Source of the DNA: Fimbriimonas sp.
GTDB lineage: Bacteria > Armatimonadota > Fimbriimonadia > Fimbriimonadales > Fimbriimonadaceae
Direction: 5' to 3'
Assembly (NCBI GenBank): GCA_029866005.1
Contig: JARXAE010000018.1
Span: forward strand, 25,658 to 89,657
Length of the DNA: 64,000 bases
Shown here: positions 42,563 to 51,860 of the stretch, one piece after another
Numbering within the stretch: the stretch's first letter is position 1
Layout of the letters: every line of letters starts with the position of its first letter
Position numbers and translations under genes: made by a program
The notes under the pieces: generated by a model
The model's input: the letters and a program-made list of their open reading frames with translations, nothing else
What the model was told of the DNA's origin: nothing
The model's database searches: none

Positions 42563-43756
42563 ATGCGACTTCCCAAAGACCTTTTTTCGGAGGCATTGAC
42601 CCTCCCTGATTTGGCGATGGTGTACGAGCTCGGCGAACGAGTTTGCACTGCCGCCCATGACTTGGCGATCTTGAAAACTCAAGACTACGCCTTCAATCCA
42701 GCAGAATATGCCGCATCCGGCGGCTGTGAGCTCCGCGTTCGCGGAGATGCAGCCGGCTTGTGGCTCGCTCACTGGGATGAACATCACGTTCGGTTGAGTC
42801 CCAAACACGCTGCGTTCGACGTTGTGTGGCGTGGGCAACACTTGACGTTGGTGAGCATTGATCCCGACTGCGACCCGAGGTTTTGGATTGTTGCGGGGGA
42901 ATCGCTTGCGCTTTGCGAGCGGTTCTTCGCGACAGTCTGCAACTGGTACTCGGCTTCAAGTGATGCGATCTCGGTGTTCGATAATGGCGGATTCGTCCGT
43001 GATGAAGAATTGCGAGAGGAGATTTCTGGTCGTACGCTCGATTCGCTTTGCCTTTCTGACTCAATTCGCCAGGCGTTGCAAACTGGCGTCTTTGACTTCT
43101 TCGCTTCGATGGAGATTTATGCTCGACATGGGATTCCATGGAAGCGCGGAGTGATTCTTCATGGGCCACCAGGCAACGGCAAAACGCAGACGATTCAGGC
43201 CTTGGTTAACCAGCTCAAGCTCCCGACGATCTATGTTCGTTCGTTGCACGCCCGATGGGACTCACCTGAGGACTGCATTCGGCACATCTATCGGCGGGCT
43301 CGGCAGGCTAGTCCAGCGATCGTGGTGTTGGAAGACATTGATTCGCTGATCACGCCAGGAAACCGCTCGTACTTTCTCAATGAACTCGACGGCTTTAGGA
43401 AGCTGAATGGTCTCATGACGATTGCGACGACGAACCACCTTGAGAACCTCGATGTGGCAATCCGGGAGCGTCCGAGCCGGTTTGACGAGAAGATTCTTTT
43501 TGATAACCCCGATCTTGAAACGCGCAAGCGTTACTTGTCTGGGGTTATTGATAAGTGGCAACTCGCTGTTTCACCTGAGCAACTTGATAAGGTAAGTAAT
43601 GAGACCAACGGGTTCTCGTTCGCGGGGTTACAAGAGCTAACGCGTTCAGCGTTGATGAACTCGTTGAGAAACTCGCAAGACCCCTTCTCAGGACTCATCA
43701 AAGTGCCAGACGAGCAGTCTGAGAAAAAGAAGAAGAGAAAGAAAAAGAGCTCCTAA
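42563..43756 (+). CDS. AAA+ ATPase with uncharacterised N-terminal domain
   Basis: The 397-residue protein has a single AAA module at residues ~160-380. Walker A is GPPGNGKT (201-208), Walker B VVLEDIDSL (254-262), sensor 1 ATTNHLEN (around N291) and the arginine-finger region is RERPSRFD (301-308). The module resembles classical AAA remodellers (FtsH/BCS1 group). The N-terminal ~150 residues match no family I recognise and presumably bind substrate. The tail is strongly basic (KKKKRKKKSS). No protease domain is fused. Confidence 0.85.
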   Translation: MRLPKDLFSEALTLPDLAMVYELGERVCTAAHDLAILKTQDYAFNPAEYAASGGCELRVRGDAAGLWLAHWDEHHVRLSPKHAAFDVVWRGQHLTLVSIDPDCDPRFWIVAGESLALCERFFATVCNWYSASSDAISVFDNGGFVRDEELREEISGRTLDSLCLSDSIRQALQTGVFDFFASMEIYARHGIPWKRGVILHGPPGNGKTQTIQALVNQLKLPTIYVRSLHARWDSPEDCIRHIYRRARQASPAIVVLEDIDSLITPGNRSYFLNELDGFRKLNGLMTIATTNHLENLDVAIRERPSRFDEKILFDNPDLETRKRYLSGVIDKWQLAVSPEQLDKVSNETNGFSFAGLQELTRSALMNSLRNSQDPFSGLIKVPDEQSEKKKKRKKKSS

Positions 43757-43770
43757 CGGAGCTCTTTGAA
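43744..43770. terminator. Bidirectional terminator between convergent genes
   Basis: AAAGAGCTCC pairs with GGAGCTCTTT around TAAC, which includes the TAA stop of the AAA gene. A-rich sequence lies on one side and T-rich on the other, so it can terminate both the AAA gene and the opposing csoR operon. Confidence 0.75.
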
Positions 43771-43774
43771 ATTC

Positions 43775-44080
43775 TTAGTGGTGAGCATGGTGGCCGCTTT
43801 GCGGCTCGTACCACTCGCTCTCAATGTCCCTGGCCACAGTCTTGCTGTAGAAGAACCAGATGTAGACATTGATGAGGAATGCGATGATGAGGCCAATTCC
43901 CATTCCTTTCAGTCCGCCGTCGACTGAGTACAGCGCGAGGTCGCCCTTGAGGGTTTTGGTGAAAATGGTTCCGATCGCAAAACCAAAGACGGAGAACACG
44001 ATGAAGAGCACTCTTCCTAGGGTGCGGGCAATCTGAGCGTCTTGCTCGAGTGCGGGTCGTGCTTCGTGGTTGTCAGCCAT
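43775..44080 (-). CDS. Small membrane protein with His-rich tail, csoR partner
   Basis: The 101-residue protein has two hydrophobic helices (~residues 22-46 and 58-80), a Gly-rich turn (SVDGGLKGMGIG), and a C-terminal tail ending SGHHAHH, which could bind copper or another metal. It lies 16 bases downstream of csoR, so the regulator probably controls it. A superficial likeness to AtpZ/AtpI-type ATP synthase accessory proteins was considered but is not convincing. Confidence 0.62.
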   Translation of the reverse strand: MADNHEARPALEQDAQIARTLGRVLFIVFSVFGFAIGTIFTKTLKGDLALYSVDGGLKGMGIGLIIAFLINVYIWFFYSKTVARDIESEWYEPQSGHHAHH

Positions 44081-44096
44081 ATCACTTAGATTATAT

Positions 44097-44369
44097 CTAC
44101 TTGAGGAAGCGATTAAGGGTGGTTCGCACCTCTTGTGCCTTTTCTTCTGGACTCAACTGGTGTTCGGGACCCTCGCCAAAGACGCAATCCTCGATGTGGT
44201 GGGTGAGCAAAAGGAGCCCGAGTTGGTCGAGCGCGGCGCGAAGAGCGGACACCTGCGTGAGGACATCAACACAGTAGCGCTCCTCGTCAATCATCTTCTG
44301 GATTCCGCCGACTTGACCGGAGATTCGGGCAAGGCGCTTTTTAGCGTCGGCGTAGATGTCGTTACTCAC
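44097..44369 (-). CDS. csoR: CsoR-family copper-sensing repressor
   Basis: The 90-residue all-helical repressor has RLARISGQVGGIQKMIDEERYC and the ligand set C33, H58 and C62 in the exact CsoR spacing (Cys, +25 His, +4 Cys). This predicts Cu(I) sensing rather than the RcnR or formaldehyde-sensing FrmR types. Copper binding releases it from operator DNA. The start is GTG, with GATAAT ending 6 bases upstream. A TACC...GGTA palindrome lies in the divergent promoter region. Confidence 0.92.
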   Translation of the reverse strand: MSNDIYADAKKRLARISGQVGGIQKMIDEERYCVDVLTQVSALRAALDQLGLLLLTHHIEDCVFGEGPEHQLSPEEKAQEVRTTLNRFLK

Positions 44370-44375
44370 TCAACA

Positions 44376-44381
44376 ATTATC
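44376..44381 (-). promoter_or_regulatory. -10-like element of csoR, leaderless spacing
   Basis: GATAAT on the reverse strand ends exactly 6 bases before the csoR GTG. Confidence 0.45.
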
Positions 44382-44411
44382 ACCAAAAATCACAGCTAAA
44401 GAAACTTACAC

Positions 44412-44426
44412 TACCCCCCTATGGTA
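44412..44426. promoter_or_regulatory. Candidate CsoR operator
   Basis: TACCCCCCTATGGTA has TACC and GGTA arms around a C-rich core, like the G/C-tract operators bound by CsoR repressors. It lies between csoR and the pseudopilin gene, and directly abuts the TATGAT -10-like element of the latter. Confidence 0.5.
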
Positions 44427-44432
44427 TATGAT
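44427..44432 (+). promoter_or_regulatory. -10-like element of pseudopilin gene, leaderless spacing
   Basis: TATGAT ends 6 bases before the ATG at 44439 and directly follows the candidate CsoR operator. Confidence 0.4.
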
Positions 44433-44438
44433 ATAGCC

Positions 44439-45146
44439 ATGCGACGAGCATTTACTCTCATCGAGCTACTGGTTGTGATTGCAATTATTGCGATCCTTGC
44501 GGCGATCCTTTTCCCAGTATTTGCGCAGGCGAAAGCGGCGGCAAAGAAGACAGCCGACCTCAGCAACATGAACCAGATCGGAAAGTCAATCTACATGTAT
44601 GCAAGCGACAACGATGATCGGACGATGTACGTTGACCACGGCAATGAGTACGACTGGTTCGAACCTCTGTTTAGTTATGTGAAGAGCGCAGATGTTTTCC
44701 GCTCACCGGCCTACAAGCGCGTTGCAGTGGCCGACCATCATGGCGATGTTGAGGAACCAGAAAGCGACTACTCCATCAACGGAATTTATTCACATGGAGA
44801 GTCGATGACTTCCTCGTCTACACCGGCACAGCAAATCATTGTTTCAGTACGAAACCTGAATGTCTACGATGCCGACTACCATCCTTGGCCGGAGAGCGCA
44901 GCGACCAATCCTGCCACGACAGACTGGGATGATCTCTCACTCTACACGGGTCCGGAAGAGCCAGGTGAACCTTTTGAGGACTGGTTCCAAGAGCGACTTG
45001 AGCTACGACCCTGGAATCAGAAAGGATCTAACTTCACGTTTCTAGACGGTCATGCCAAGTACCACGCTTGGGAACAGACGACCACTCTCAACGGTCGCTT
45101 ACCAGGAATGCATAACCCTGACCGGATGCTCGGAAAAATTCTTTAA
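44439..45146 (+). CDS. Type II/IV pseudopilin, DUF1559-like
   Basis: The 235-residue prepilin starts [20 protein letters not shown], with the leader cut before FTLIE, then [16 protein letters not shown]. The head has [11 protein letters not shown] and a late [13 protein letters not shown] motif of the H-X9-DG prepilin group, which is abundant in Armatimonadota and Planctomycetota. The ATG at 44439 is chosen, as an upstream ATG would extend the leader to eight residues. It probably enters a pseudopilus or surface fibre. The stop interlocks with the opposing thioredoxin gene (TTAA). Confidence 0.92.
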   Translation: MRRAFTLIELLVVIAIIAILAAILFPVFAQAKAAAKKTADLSNMNQIGKSIYMYASDNDDRTMYVDHGNEYDWFEPLFSYVKSADVFRSPAYKRVAVADHHGDVEEPESDYSINGIYSHGESMTSSSTPAQQIIVSVRNLNVYDADYHPWPESAATNPATTDWDDLSLYTGPEEPGEPFEDWFQERLELRPWNQKGSNFTFLDGHAKYHAWEQTTTLNGRLPGMHNPDRMLGKIL

Positions 45147-45589
45147 CCGCTCTTCTTACCGGAACCAGGCTTCGGGGCGGCTTTCTTGGTCGCCCTTTTC
45201 TTTGCCTCAGCAAGGAACTCCTTCATCATGGCCTTGTCAAGTCCACCAACAGTCATCAAAACGGTCTTGCCACTGGCGTTTATCACGTGGAGGGTGGGGT
45301 AGGCGGTTACTTTGTACCTCTGCGAGCTCGCAGTTCCCTCTTTCTCACAGTCTTGCTTCACAACAATGAAGTCCTTGAAAATTGTCTTTGCGTCGCTAGC
45401 TTGGAAGACCTCTTTGTCCATCTGCTTGCAGGGACCGCACCAGGTGGTGTAAAAGTCAACAAGGATCAGCTTGCCGGTTTTGGCGGCTTCCTTTTTTGCC
45501 TTTTCGAGGTCGTGGCTGTATTCTCCTTTCGCAGTTGCAAAAGAGCTGAGGAGCAGGCCAGAAAGCAGAACGACAAGGGATCGTTTCAT
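45143..45589 (-). CDS. Exported thioredoxin-fold protein
   Basis: The 148-residue protein has a signal peptide (residues 1-20) and a thioredoxin domain. The redox motif WCGPC is at residues 50-54 and the cis-Pro is in [11 protein letters not shown]. It probably reduces or isomerises disulfides in the periplasm, possibly in cytochrome or copper-protein maturation. The C-terminus is Lys/Pro-rich ([14 protein letters not shown]). It is convergent with and interlocked with the pseudopilin gene. Confidence 0.88.
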   Translation of the reverse strand: MKRSLVVLLSGLLLSSFATAKGEYSHDLEKAKKEAAKTGKLILVDFYTTWCGPCKQMDKEVFQASDAKTIFKDFIVVKQDCEKEGTASSQRYKVTAYPTLHVINASGKTVLMTVGGLDKAMMKEFLAEAKKRATKKAAPKPGSGKKSG

Positions 45590-45627
45590 ACCTGTTATGA
45601 TGCACCAAGTAAACTAGCGTTTCCCTT

Positions 45628-47097
45628 ATGAGTGAGAAGCAATTTCGCCTTTATGATTCGCTCTCGCGGTCAGTCAAGCCGTTGACGACGCTGGAGCCGG
45701 GCCACCTTCGCTTCTACTCCTGTGGTCCAACGGTTTACTCTTACGCGCATATCGGAAACTTCCGATCGTTTATCACGGCGGATTTGGTGGTGCGAACGGC
45801 GCTTTCGTTGGGTTGGAAAGTCACCTGGGTTTCCAATATTACGGATGTTGGGCACCTCACGGAGGATGACGTTGCCGACGCTCAGGGCGAGGACAAGATG
45901 GAGAAAGCTCTTCGGTCTAAGGAGGGAGAGCAGTTTCACAACGTTTGGGAACTTGCCGAATTTTACGAAGACGCTTACCGAGAAGATTGGAAGCAGCTGA
46001 ATCTTTTGGAGCCAGATGTTCGGCCAAAGGCGACTCAGCACGTTCGGGAGCAGATACTTGTCGCAGAAGAGCTGATTTCAAAGGGCTACGCTTACGAGAC
46101 GGACAGCGGGATTTACTTCTCGGTCGAAAAGTTCGCCGGGTACGGGAAGCTGAGCGGTAACACGCAGGAGAATTTGCGAAAGGCCGTTCGGGACGTGGTT
46201 CTGGATGAGGAGAAAAAGGATCAAAGCGACTTTGCGATCTGGAAGAAAGACGATAAGCATCTGATGCAGTGGTTTTCGCCCTACGGCTGGGGATTTCCGG
46301 GTTGGCACATTGAGTGCTCGGTCATGGCGCGGGCTTATCTCGGAGACACAATTGACTTGCACAGCGGCGGGGAGGACAACAAATTTCCGCACCATGAGTG
46401 CGAAATTGCTCAGAGCGAAGCGCTCACTGGGAAGCCGTTTAGCAATCACTGGACCCATACTGCATTCCTTCAGGTGAACGGTCAGAAGATGGCGAAGAGC
46501 GCGGGGAATTTTTACACCGTCCGAGGATTGGTGGCCGACGGAGCAGATCCTTTGGCGATTCGGTTCGCGCTCATTGGCGGGGTTTATCGCAAGCCATTTA
46601 ACTTTACGGATCAAGGGCTGAGCGATGCGGCGACGAATCTTGAGCGATTCCGACGTGCGGTTGAAATTGCTTTGGCGGCTTCGGGAGAAGGCGAAGATAA
46701 GCTTGGTGAGGAACTAGCTGGACTGTTTGACGATGCTCTCGAGGCAATGTGCTCTGACTTGAACACGCCGGTCGCGATCGCGAAGGCGCTTGAGGGGGCG
46801 CGTTTGATTACTCGAGAGGGCAATCTCAATGCTTCGACTGGCCTGTCTGCGAAGACGTTTTTGGAACGGGTTGAGTTACTGCTGGGAATCATCGGCCCAC
46901 TTGAAACTGCTCCAGAACCTGTTCAGTCACTACCAGCAGTTGACGAAATCCGAATTCTTGGACAGATCGAGGCAAGAAAGGCGGCTAAGGCGGTGAAAAA
47001 CTGGGGTCAGGCAGATGACATCCGAAATGTATTGCTAGCGGAAGGAATTTTATTGACGGACAATCCGGACGGGACGGTTACCTGGTCCCGCGCATAA
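45628..47097 (+). CDS. cysS: Cysteinyl-tRNA synthetase
   Basis: This class I synthetase charges tRNA-Cys. The 489-residue length is typical. The zinc Cys in YSCGPTVY, the HIGH-like AHIGNFRSF, GWHIECSVMA, SGGEDNKFPHHECE (zinc ligands) and the KMSKS loop as KMAKSAGNF are all present. A TAAACT element lies 12 bases before the ATG. It is transcribed alone or with glpX, which follows after 81 bases. Confidence 0.97.
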   Translation: MSEKQFRLYDSLSRSVKPLTTLEPGHLRFYSCGPTVYSYAHIGNFRSFITADLVVRTALSLGWKVTWVSNITDVGHLTEDDVADAQGEDKMEKALRSKEGEQFHNVWELAEFYEDAYREDWKQLNLLEPDVRPKATQHVREQILVAEELISKGYAYETDSGIYFSVEKFAGYGKLSGNTQENLRKAVRDVVLDEEKKDQSDFAIWKKDDKHLMQWFSPYGWGFPGWHIECSVMARAYLGDTIDLHSGGEDNKFPHHECEIAQSEALTGKPFSNHWTHTAFLQVNGQKMAKSAGNFYTVRGLVADGADPLAIRFALIGGVYRKPFNFTDQGLSDAATNLERFRRAVEIALAASGEGEDKLGEELAGLFDDALEAMCSDLNTPVAIAKALEGARLITREGNLNASTGLSAKTFLERVELLLGIIGPLETAPEPVQSLPAVDEIRILGQIEARKAAKAVKNWGQADDIRNVLLAEGILLTDNPDGTVTWSRA

Positions 47098-47135
47098 ATC
47101 GTCACCAATCTTGCATCATTGAGAATAACTAAACC

Positions 47136-47157
47136 GCTTGGACAACGCTGTCCGAGC
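47136..47157 (+). promoter_or_regulatory. Hairpin in the glpX leader
   Basis: GCTTGGACA pairs with TGTCCGAGC around ACGC (9 bp, one G-U), ending 21 bases before the glpX GTG and just before a GGAG ribosome binding site. It could modulate translation, or be a cysS 3' hairpin without a T tract. Confidence 0.4.
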
Positions 47158-47178
47158 ATGTAGGAGTTTCACAAAGCC

Positions 47179-48162
47179 GTGAGCATCAATCCGAAGAGCC
47201 CCCACCTCGACTTTCTGCGCGTCACCGAACGCGCCGCACTCCTGGCAGCCCGATGGGTCGGCAAAGGCAAGAAGCATGAGGCGGATGACGCCGCATGTCA
47301 AGGCATGCGATCGGCTCTTAACGAACTCAACATCGCTGGAACCATTGTCATTGGTGAAGGGGAGATGGACGAGGCCCCGATGCTGTACATCGGAGAATCT
47401 GTGGGTACTGGGAACGGCCCCGAAGTCGAAATTGCGGTTGACCCCTTGGAAGGCACCAACCTGTGCGCCAACGGGATGCCAAATGCGATTGCAGTTTTGG
47501 CGGGCACAATCAGGGGCGAAGGACATCTGCTTCATGCACCAGATTGCTACATGGACAAGCTCGTCGTTGGTCAGGAGTGCAAGGGAATTGTTGATATCAC
47601 CGTTCCCGCCAAGGTGAATATTCGGTTAATGAGCAAAGCCCTCGGAAAGAGTGTTGAAGAGGTCACCATTGGGATTCTGGATCGTGATCGGCATCGATCA
47701 CTGATCGAGGAGATTCGCGAGACCGGAGCGCGGGTGCACCTGATTTCGGATGGTGACCTTTCTGTCGCCTTGGCGGCGCTTGATCCAGATTCCGGAGTTG
47801 ATGCACTGATGGGTTCCGGTGGAGCCCCCGAGGGCGTCATCTCTGCTGCGGCCGCCCTCTGCTACGGTGGCGAGATGCAAGCTAAGTTCTTGTGGTCCTC
47901 CGCCGCAGAGCGAGAGCGAGCGGTGGGGATGATCCCTGGCGATGTTGATCGGGTGATGACCACCACCGACTTGGCGAGTGGTCATGTACAGTTCTGCGCG
48001 ACGGGAATCACCTCTGGCGATATGCTCAAAGGTGTGCGGTATCGCCGAGACTATGCTCTCACCGAGAGCATTCTAATGCGAAGTAAGACCGGAACGATTC
48101 GGCGCATCCAGACAATGCACCGAAACATCAAGCGTCGGGATGATATCCCTGGCAGCTACTAG
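47179..48162 (+). CDS. glpX: Class II fructose-1,6-bisphosphatase
   Basis: GlpX dephosphorylates fructose-1,6-bisphosphate in gluconeogenesis. The 327-residue protein has [13 protein letters not shown], the metal-binding DPLEGTN motif, the [17 protein letters not shown] stretch and the C-terminal [13 protein letters not shown]. The start is GTG, with a GGAG element 12 bases upstream, one of the few visible ribosome binding sites here. The stop interlocks with the opposing carbonic anhydrase gene (CTAG). Confidence 0.95.
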   Translation: MSINPKSPHLDFLRVTERAALLAARWVGKGKKHEADDAACQGMRSALNELNIAGTIVIGEGEMDEAPMLYIGESVGTGNGPEVEIAVDPLEGTNLCANGMPNAIAVLAGTIRGEGHLLHAPDCYMDKLVVGQECKGIVDITVPAKVNIRLMSKALGKSVEEVTIGILDRDRHRSLIEEIRETGARVHLISDGDLSVALAALDPDSGVDALMGSGGAPEGVISAAAALCYGGEMQAKFLWSSAAERERAVGMIPGDVDRVMTTTDLASGHVQFCATGITSGDMLKGVRYRRDYALTESILMRSKTGTIRRIQTMHRNIKRRDDIPGSY

Positions 48163-48791
48163 TTGAAGTCGTAACGATAGATGTCCTCGACTACGCTGTC
48201 TTTGTCCATCTTGACGAGTTCTTTAATCAGACCCGTACGAATGTCGTAGACCCAGCCGTGAAGTACGGGAGCCCCCTCGTCGTGCCAACTTTGCTGAACG
48301 ATACTCGTGTCGGCCAAGTTTCGGACTTGCTCAATCACATTGAGTTCAACTAGGCGGTCGAATCGCTCACGAGGGTCTTCGATCACTTTGAGCTCTCTCT
48401 CGTGGAAGCGGTACACGTCTTTGATGTGTAGCAACCACTTGTTGATGAGTCCAAGACTCTTATGTCCCAGCGCGTTTTGAACACCGCCGCAGTTGTAATG
48501 TCCGCAGACGATCACGTGCTTCACCTTAAGGACTTGAACCGCGTACTGGAGCACCGAGAGCATGTTAAAGTCGGTGTGAACGACCATATTGGCCACGTTT
48601 CGGTGGACAAAAAGTTGACCGGGTTGGGTTCCGGTGATTTCTTCTGCGGGAACACGGCTGTCCGCACAGCCTATCCAGAGGTACTCCGGCTCCTGGCCGC
48701 GAGCAAGATGCTCGAAAAAGTCCGGAGCGGCGCTGAGCTTATCTTGCACCCAAGCTTTGTTGGCGAGCAGAAGTTTTTTGTGGCTATCCAT
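48159..48791 (-). CDS. Beta-class carbonic anhydrase
   Basis: The 210-residue zinc enzyme interconverts CO2 and bicarbonate. Zinc ligands and partners are C42, D44 and R46 (CADSRVP), and H98 and C101 (CGHYNCGG). The length fits bacterial Can-type enzymes. The ATG at 48791 lies 8 bases inside the end of the SulP transporter gene, so the two are cotranscribed and probably translationally coupled. Together they suggest bicarbonate supply. Confidence 0.96.
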   Translation of the reverse strand: MDSHKKLLLANKAWVQDKLSAAPDFFEHLARGQEPEYLWIGCADSRVPAEEITGTQPGQLFVHRNVANMVVHTDFNMLSVLQYAVQVLKVKHVIVCGHYNCGGVQNALGHKSLGLINKWLLHIKDVYRFHERELKVIEDPRERFDRLVELNVIEQVRNLADTSIVQQSWHDEGAPVLHGWVYDIRTGLIKELVKMDKDSVVEDIYRYDFN

Positions 48792-50397
48792 TGTTGATGT
48801 CCTTGAGATACTGTCGGTGCTTTCGCATATTGATGAACCAGGTCTTGTCTTCGACATCGGTCATTTCGACCGCAATGCCGCGATACTTGCCGCTTTCTGC
48901 GAAGTCCTTGACCATCTCGAGGATGTCGTGATCAATGAAATCGGCTTTGGTGCCATTGATGACAAGTGTGACGTTGTCGGGGATTTGATCCAGAGTGTTC
49001 CTGAGACCTACTTTGTTGGTGAACGTGATGTCCTTATTGAACCGAAGAAGCCATAGCTTTCCTTCGTGTACGAGTGTAAACGACTTGTGATGATTCGCCT
49101 TCACCACGTACACCAGGCCGGCAAGAAGTCCGAAGACGACACCTTTAAGAAGGTCCGTAAACACAACACCTAGCAAGGTGATGATGAAAGGGATGAATTG
49201 ATCCAGTCCGTCTGCATAGACTTTTTTGATCACCGAAGGCTTGGTCAGCTTCCAGCCGACCATGATCAAAACGGAGGCGAGGACAGCTAGGGGGATTGTA
49301 TTGAGGACTGAGGGTATCGAGATCACCGCTACGGCGAGGAGGACTCCGTGGAAAATCGTCGATTTATTTGTCTTTCCACCTGAGTACGCGTTTGCAGAGG
49401 TTCGCACGACGACCGAGGTGAGCGGCAGACCTCCCAAAAGTCCACTCACTCCGTTTCCGATCCCCTGGGCGACAAGTTCGCGGTTGGTCGGGGTTGCTCG
49501 CCGCTGATCATCAAGTTTGTCAGCCGCATCGATTGAAAGGAGAGTTTCGAGCGAGGCAACCACCGCGAGAATCCCCGCAGTGATCCAAACCGCCGGCATA
49601 CTGACCGCGGTCCAATCAGGAAATGTCAGGGCGGAGGTGAGTTCACTTGTGCCAGGAAGCTTCACGAGGTGAAGATCTTCAGCTCTCAGGGCGATGGCAG
49701 GCTGGCTGCCGACAAGCACGGTGTTGACGATCGCGCCGACGATTACCGCCACAAGCGGACCGGGGACAAATTTGGTCCACGCCTGCGACTTCATCGGCTT
49801 GCTGTCCCAGAAATAGATGATGGCTACACCGATTAAGAAGATAACCAACGCGGTCGGGGTGATTGACATCACTGCTTTGGCGATATCGGTGAAAGTGTTT
49901 CCGAACTTACTGACAAAGCCGAAATCGCCCTCATACTCCTTGTCCCAACCTAGGGCATGAGGAATCTGCTTGAGAATGATGACCACTCCGATACCAGCGA
50001 GCATTCCCTTTATGACCGAGTTGGGAACAAAGTTTGCGATCGCACCCAATCGCAAGAGTCCCATCAGAATCTGGAGTCCTCCGGCGATGATCAAAGCGAC
50101 TTGGAACGCCTGATACGGATTCGCGGCACCTTTCAGACTCTCAAGAGCGGTCAGGACGATTGCGACAAGCCCTGCCGCAGGTCCCGAAACCGAAAGCGGT
50201 GACTTCGAAATTGCACCAACAAGGATTCCTCCAAGTGCTCCCGCGATGATTCCAGCTAACGGAGTTGCCCCACTGGCAGTCGCGATGCCAAGACAAAGTG
50301 GCAATGCAACCAGAAAAACGACCAAGCCTGCAGGTAGGTCATTTCCCCATGTTGATTCGACTTTCCGGGACTTGGGCATAGACTCAAATTCTGGCAC
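48784..50397 (-). CDS. SulP-family anion transporter, probable bicarbonate carrier
   Basis: The ~537-residue SLC26/SulP transporter has about 12 to 14 helices: [42 protein letters not shown], and [27 protein letters not shown]-terminal STAS-like region is seen ([17 protein letters not shown]...). Gene pairing with a beta carbonic anhydrase implies bicarbonate transport rather than sulfate. The start may be GTG 50397 (CACTAT 6 bases upstream) or ATG 50379. Inverted repeats in the divergent promoter suggest control by the XRE-cupin regulator. Confidence 0.9.
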   Translation of the reverse strand: MPEFESMPKSRKVESTWGNDLPAGLVVFLVALPLCLGIATASGATPLAGIIAGALGGILVGAISKSPLSVSGPAAGLVAIVLTALESLKGAANPYQAFQVALIIAGGLQILMGLLRLGAIANFVPNSVIKGMLAGIGVVIILKQIPHALGWDKEYEGDFGFVSKFGNTFTDIAKAVMSITPTALVIFLIGVAIIYFWDSKPMKSQAWTKFVPGPLVAVIVGAIVNTVLVGSQPAIALRAEDLHLVKLPGTSELTSALTFPDWTAVSMPAVWITAGILAVVASLETLLSIDAADKLDDQRRATPTNRELVAQGIGNGVSGLLGGLPLTSVVVRTSANAYSGGKTNKSTIFHGVLLAVAVISIPSVLNTIPLAVLASVLIMVGWKLTKPSVIKKVYADGLDQFIPFIITLLGVVFTDLLKGVVFGLLAGLVYVVKANHHKSFTLVHEGKLWLLRFNKDITFTNKVGLRNTLDQIPDNVTLVINGTKADFIDHDILEMVKDFAESGKYRGIAVEMTDVEDKTWFINMRKHRQYLKDINNG

Positions 50398-50438
50398 TTT
50401 TCAATAGTGTTAACTGATTTCCGTGAAACATCTCGCTT

Positions 50439-50460
50439 GGTTAATTAAAAACACTTAACC
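50439..50460. promoter_or_regulatory. Inverted repeat in SulP/XRE divergent promoter
   Basis: GGTTAA and TTAACC are separated by 10 bases. An overlapping ACACTT...AAGTGT pair (15-base spacer) lies between 50451 and 50477. They occupy the space between the SulP-carbonic anhydrase operon and the XRE-cupin regulator gene, where an autoregulatory operator is expected. Confidence 0.5.
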
Positions 50461-50499
50461 ATTTACGGTACAAGTGTGCAAGATAAAGCCATCGAAAGC

Positions 50500-50505
50500 T
50501 AATAT
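50500..50505 (+). promoter_or_regulatory. -10-like element of XRE-cupin gene, leaderless spacing
   Basis: TAATAT ends 6 bases before the GTG start at 50512. Confidence 0.4.
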
Positions 50506-50511
50506 AGTCCA

Positions 50512-51147
50512 GTGCCGAGAGAGATTGCGGAATGGACTGAGTCGACCCAGCGGATGGTTGGCGACCGACTTCGCCGCGCCCGACTAGGCAATCATTTTTC
50601 GGTCCGACAAATGGCGACTTTGGCGGGGCTTAGTAAGACCTCGGTAGTCCAGGCTGAGGCGGGACGGACATCGCGTCGCTCCACTTATGAAAAGCTGGGA
50701 CTTGCGCTGCAACTCCGCATGGAGTCGCTTCTCTCCATCACGCAGAGCACGACCGATCCGTTCTCAGTTCACCGACAGGCAGATGACCGCTGGTACCGAC
50801 TTGCGGCGTTCAATGAAGGACCGATGCCAGACCAATCGGAAGAGGGGCGAAAGCAGGCTGTAGCGGCGGGGGCAACTCCTTTTTGCTTCCTCTCCTCGCG
50901 ACTTCATGGCGGGGCCATTAAGCCGAACATCCTAGAGGTTCATGCTCAATCGGAAAAGCGCTCTCACCCCGGTGAGGAGTTTGCTTTTGTGATGTCGGGA
51001 AGAGCGTTGTTGGAGATCGGAGAATCGGTGATTGAGCTTTCGGAAGGGGAAAGTGTGACATTTTGGAGCGGCGAGCCGCATTCCTATGGTCCCGCTCCCG
51101 ATTCGACCTTGCCAGTGAGAATTTTGAGCGTTCGGGTTGATCCATGA
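50512..51147 (+). CDS. XRE-family regulator with C-terminal cupin domain
   Basis: The 211-residue protein has an N-terminal Cro/CI helix-turn-helix (residues ~18-70, FSVRQMATLAGLSKTSVVQAEAG) and a C-terminal cupin. The cupin has HPGEEFAFVMSGRALLEIGE and later EGESVTFWSGEPHSYGPA. Such regulators sense a small molecule through the cupin. The GTG start has a -10-like element 6 bases upstream. The downstream acetyltransferase overlaps by 4 bases (ATGA), so the two form one operon and may act on the same metabolite. Confidence 0.9.
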   Translation: MPREIAEWTESTQRMVGDRLRRARLGNHFSVRQMATLAGLSKTSVVQAEAGRTSRRSTYEKLGLALQLRMESLLSITQSTTDPFSVHRQADDRWYRLAAFNEGPMPDQSEEGRKQAVAAGATPFCFLSSRLHGGAIKPNILEVHAQSEKRSHPGEEFAFVMSGRALLEIGESVIELSEGESVTFWSGEPHSYGPAPDSTLPVRILSVRVDP

Positions 51148-51860
51148 CAATCTCGGATGCGGTGAAGATTTTTGTCGAAGCTTTCTCTGAAGAGAAAAGT
51201 CGGACCTATCCTTATGTTCCGACTCAACTTGAGCCTTGGCTGTGGGTGATGCAAGATACTCCGGACCGCAAGAAGGCTCGGAAGCGGGAGGTCATTTCGA
51301 TTTCGGGTGATCCGGTCCGAACGGTTGAGCGGATCGCACAAGAGGGGATCGGGTGGCATTTTGTCTGCGAAATCCATACCCCTGATGTTGAATTCGCCAT
51401 GATTCGTGAGGAATACAAGCGACTAGGCTACCGGGCCGTCTCGACCGAGTGGCTCTTCGTTCATCCGCTCGGTGATCTGCCACCCAGGGTGGGGGGGATT
51501 GAGGTGATCAAGATCGGGTCGTCCGAGGTGATGGCAACGATTCCTCAGACCGCGTCCCACAAGCGTCAGCTGATGGAGGGAACGACGAAGTTTGCGATTC
51601 ATGACGGTAGCCAGGATTTGGGTTGGGTCACCCATATTCCGATGCGGGGTGGAGACTGGGTTTCGAGTCTCTGGGTTCGACCTGAGCACAGGGGGCAGGG
51701 GTTGGGCCGAGCCCTGATGACCGAACTGCTTCATCACGCAAAGGATCAGGGCGACAAAGCGAGTGTCTTGCTAGCAACATCAGATGGCGCACGGCTGTAC
51801 CCAAAGATTGGGTACCAGCAGATGGCTGTGCTCCAGATGTTCTGCCCGATGAAACGCTAA
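51144..51860 (+). CDS. GNAT-family N-acetyltransferase
   Basis: The 238-residue protein has a GNAT domain in its C-terminal half. SLWVRPEHRGQGLGRALMTELLHHA carries the acetyl-CoA loop, and ASVLLATSDGARLYPKIGYQ matches motif B. The N-terminal half (WLWVMQDTPDRKKARKREV) is helical and less conserved. It is coupled to the XRE-cupin regulator (ATGA overlap). Its stop directly abuts the opposing pyrG stop (TAA then CTA). The substrate is unknown. Confidence 0.85.
   Translation: MTISDAVKIFVEAFSEEKSRTYPYVPTQLEPWLWVMQDTPDRKKARKREVISISGDPVRTVERIAQEGIGWHFVCEIHTPDVEFAMIREEYKRLGYRAVSTEWLFVHPLGDLPPRVGGIEVIKIGSSEVMATIPQTASHKRQLMEGTTKFAIHDGSQDLGWVTHIPMRGGDWVSSLWVRPEHRGQGLGRALMTELLHHAKDQGDKASVLLATSDGARLYPKIGYQQMAVLQMFCPMKR

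Noticed and set aside
43775..44080. AtpZ/AtpI-type ATP synthase accessory protein
   Set aside because: Two helices and size are similar, but the conserved Gly-rich second helix pattern and an atp operon are missing; the csoR context fits better.
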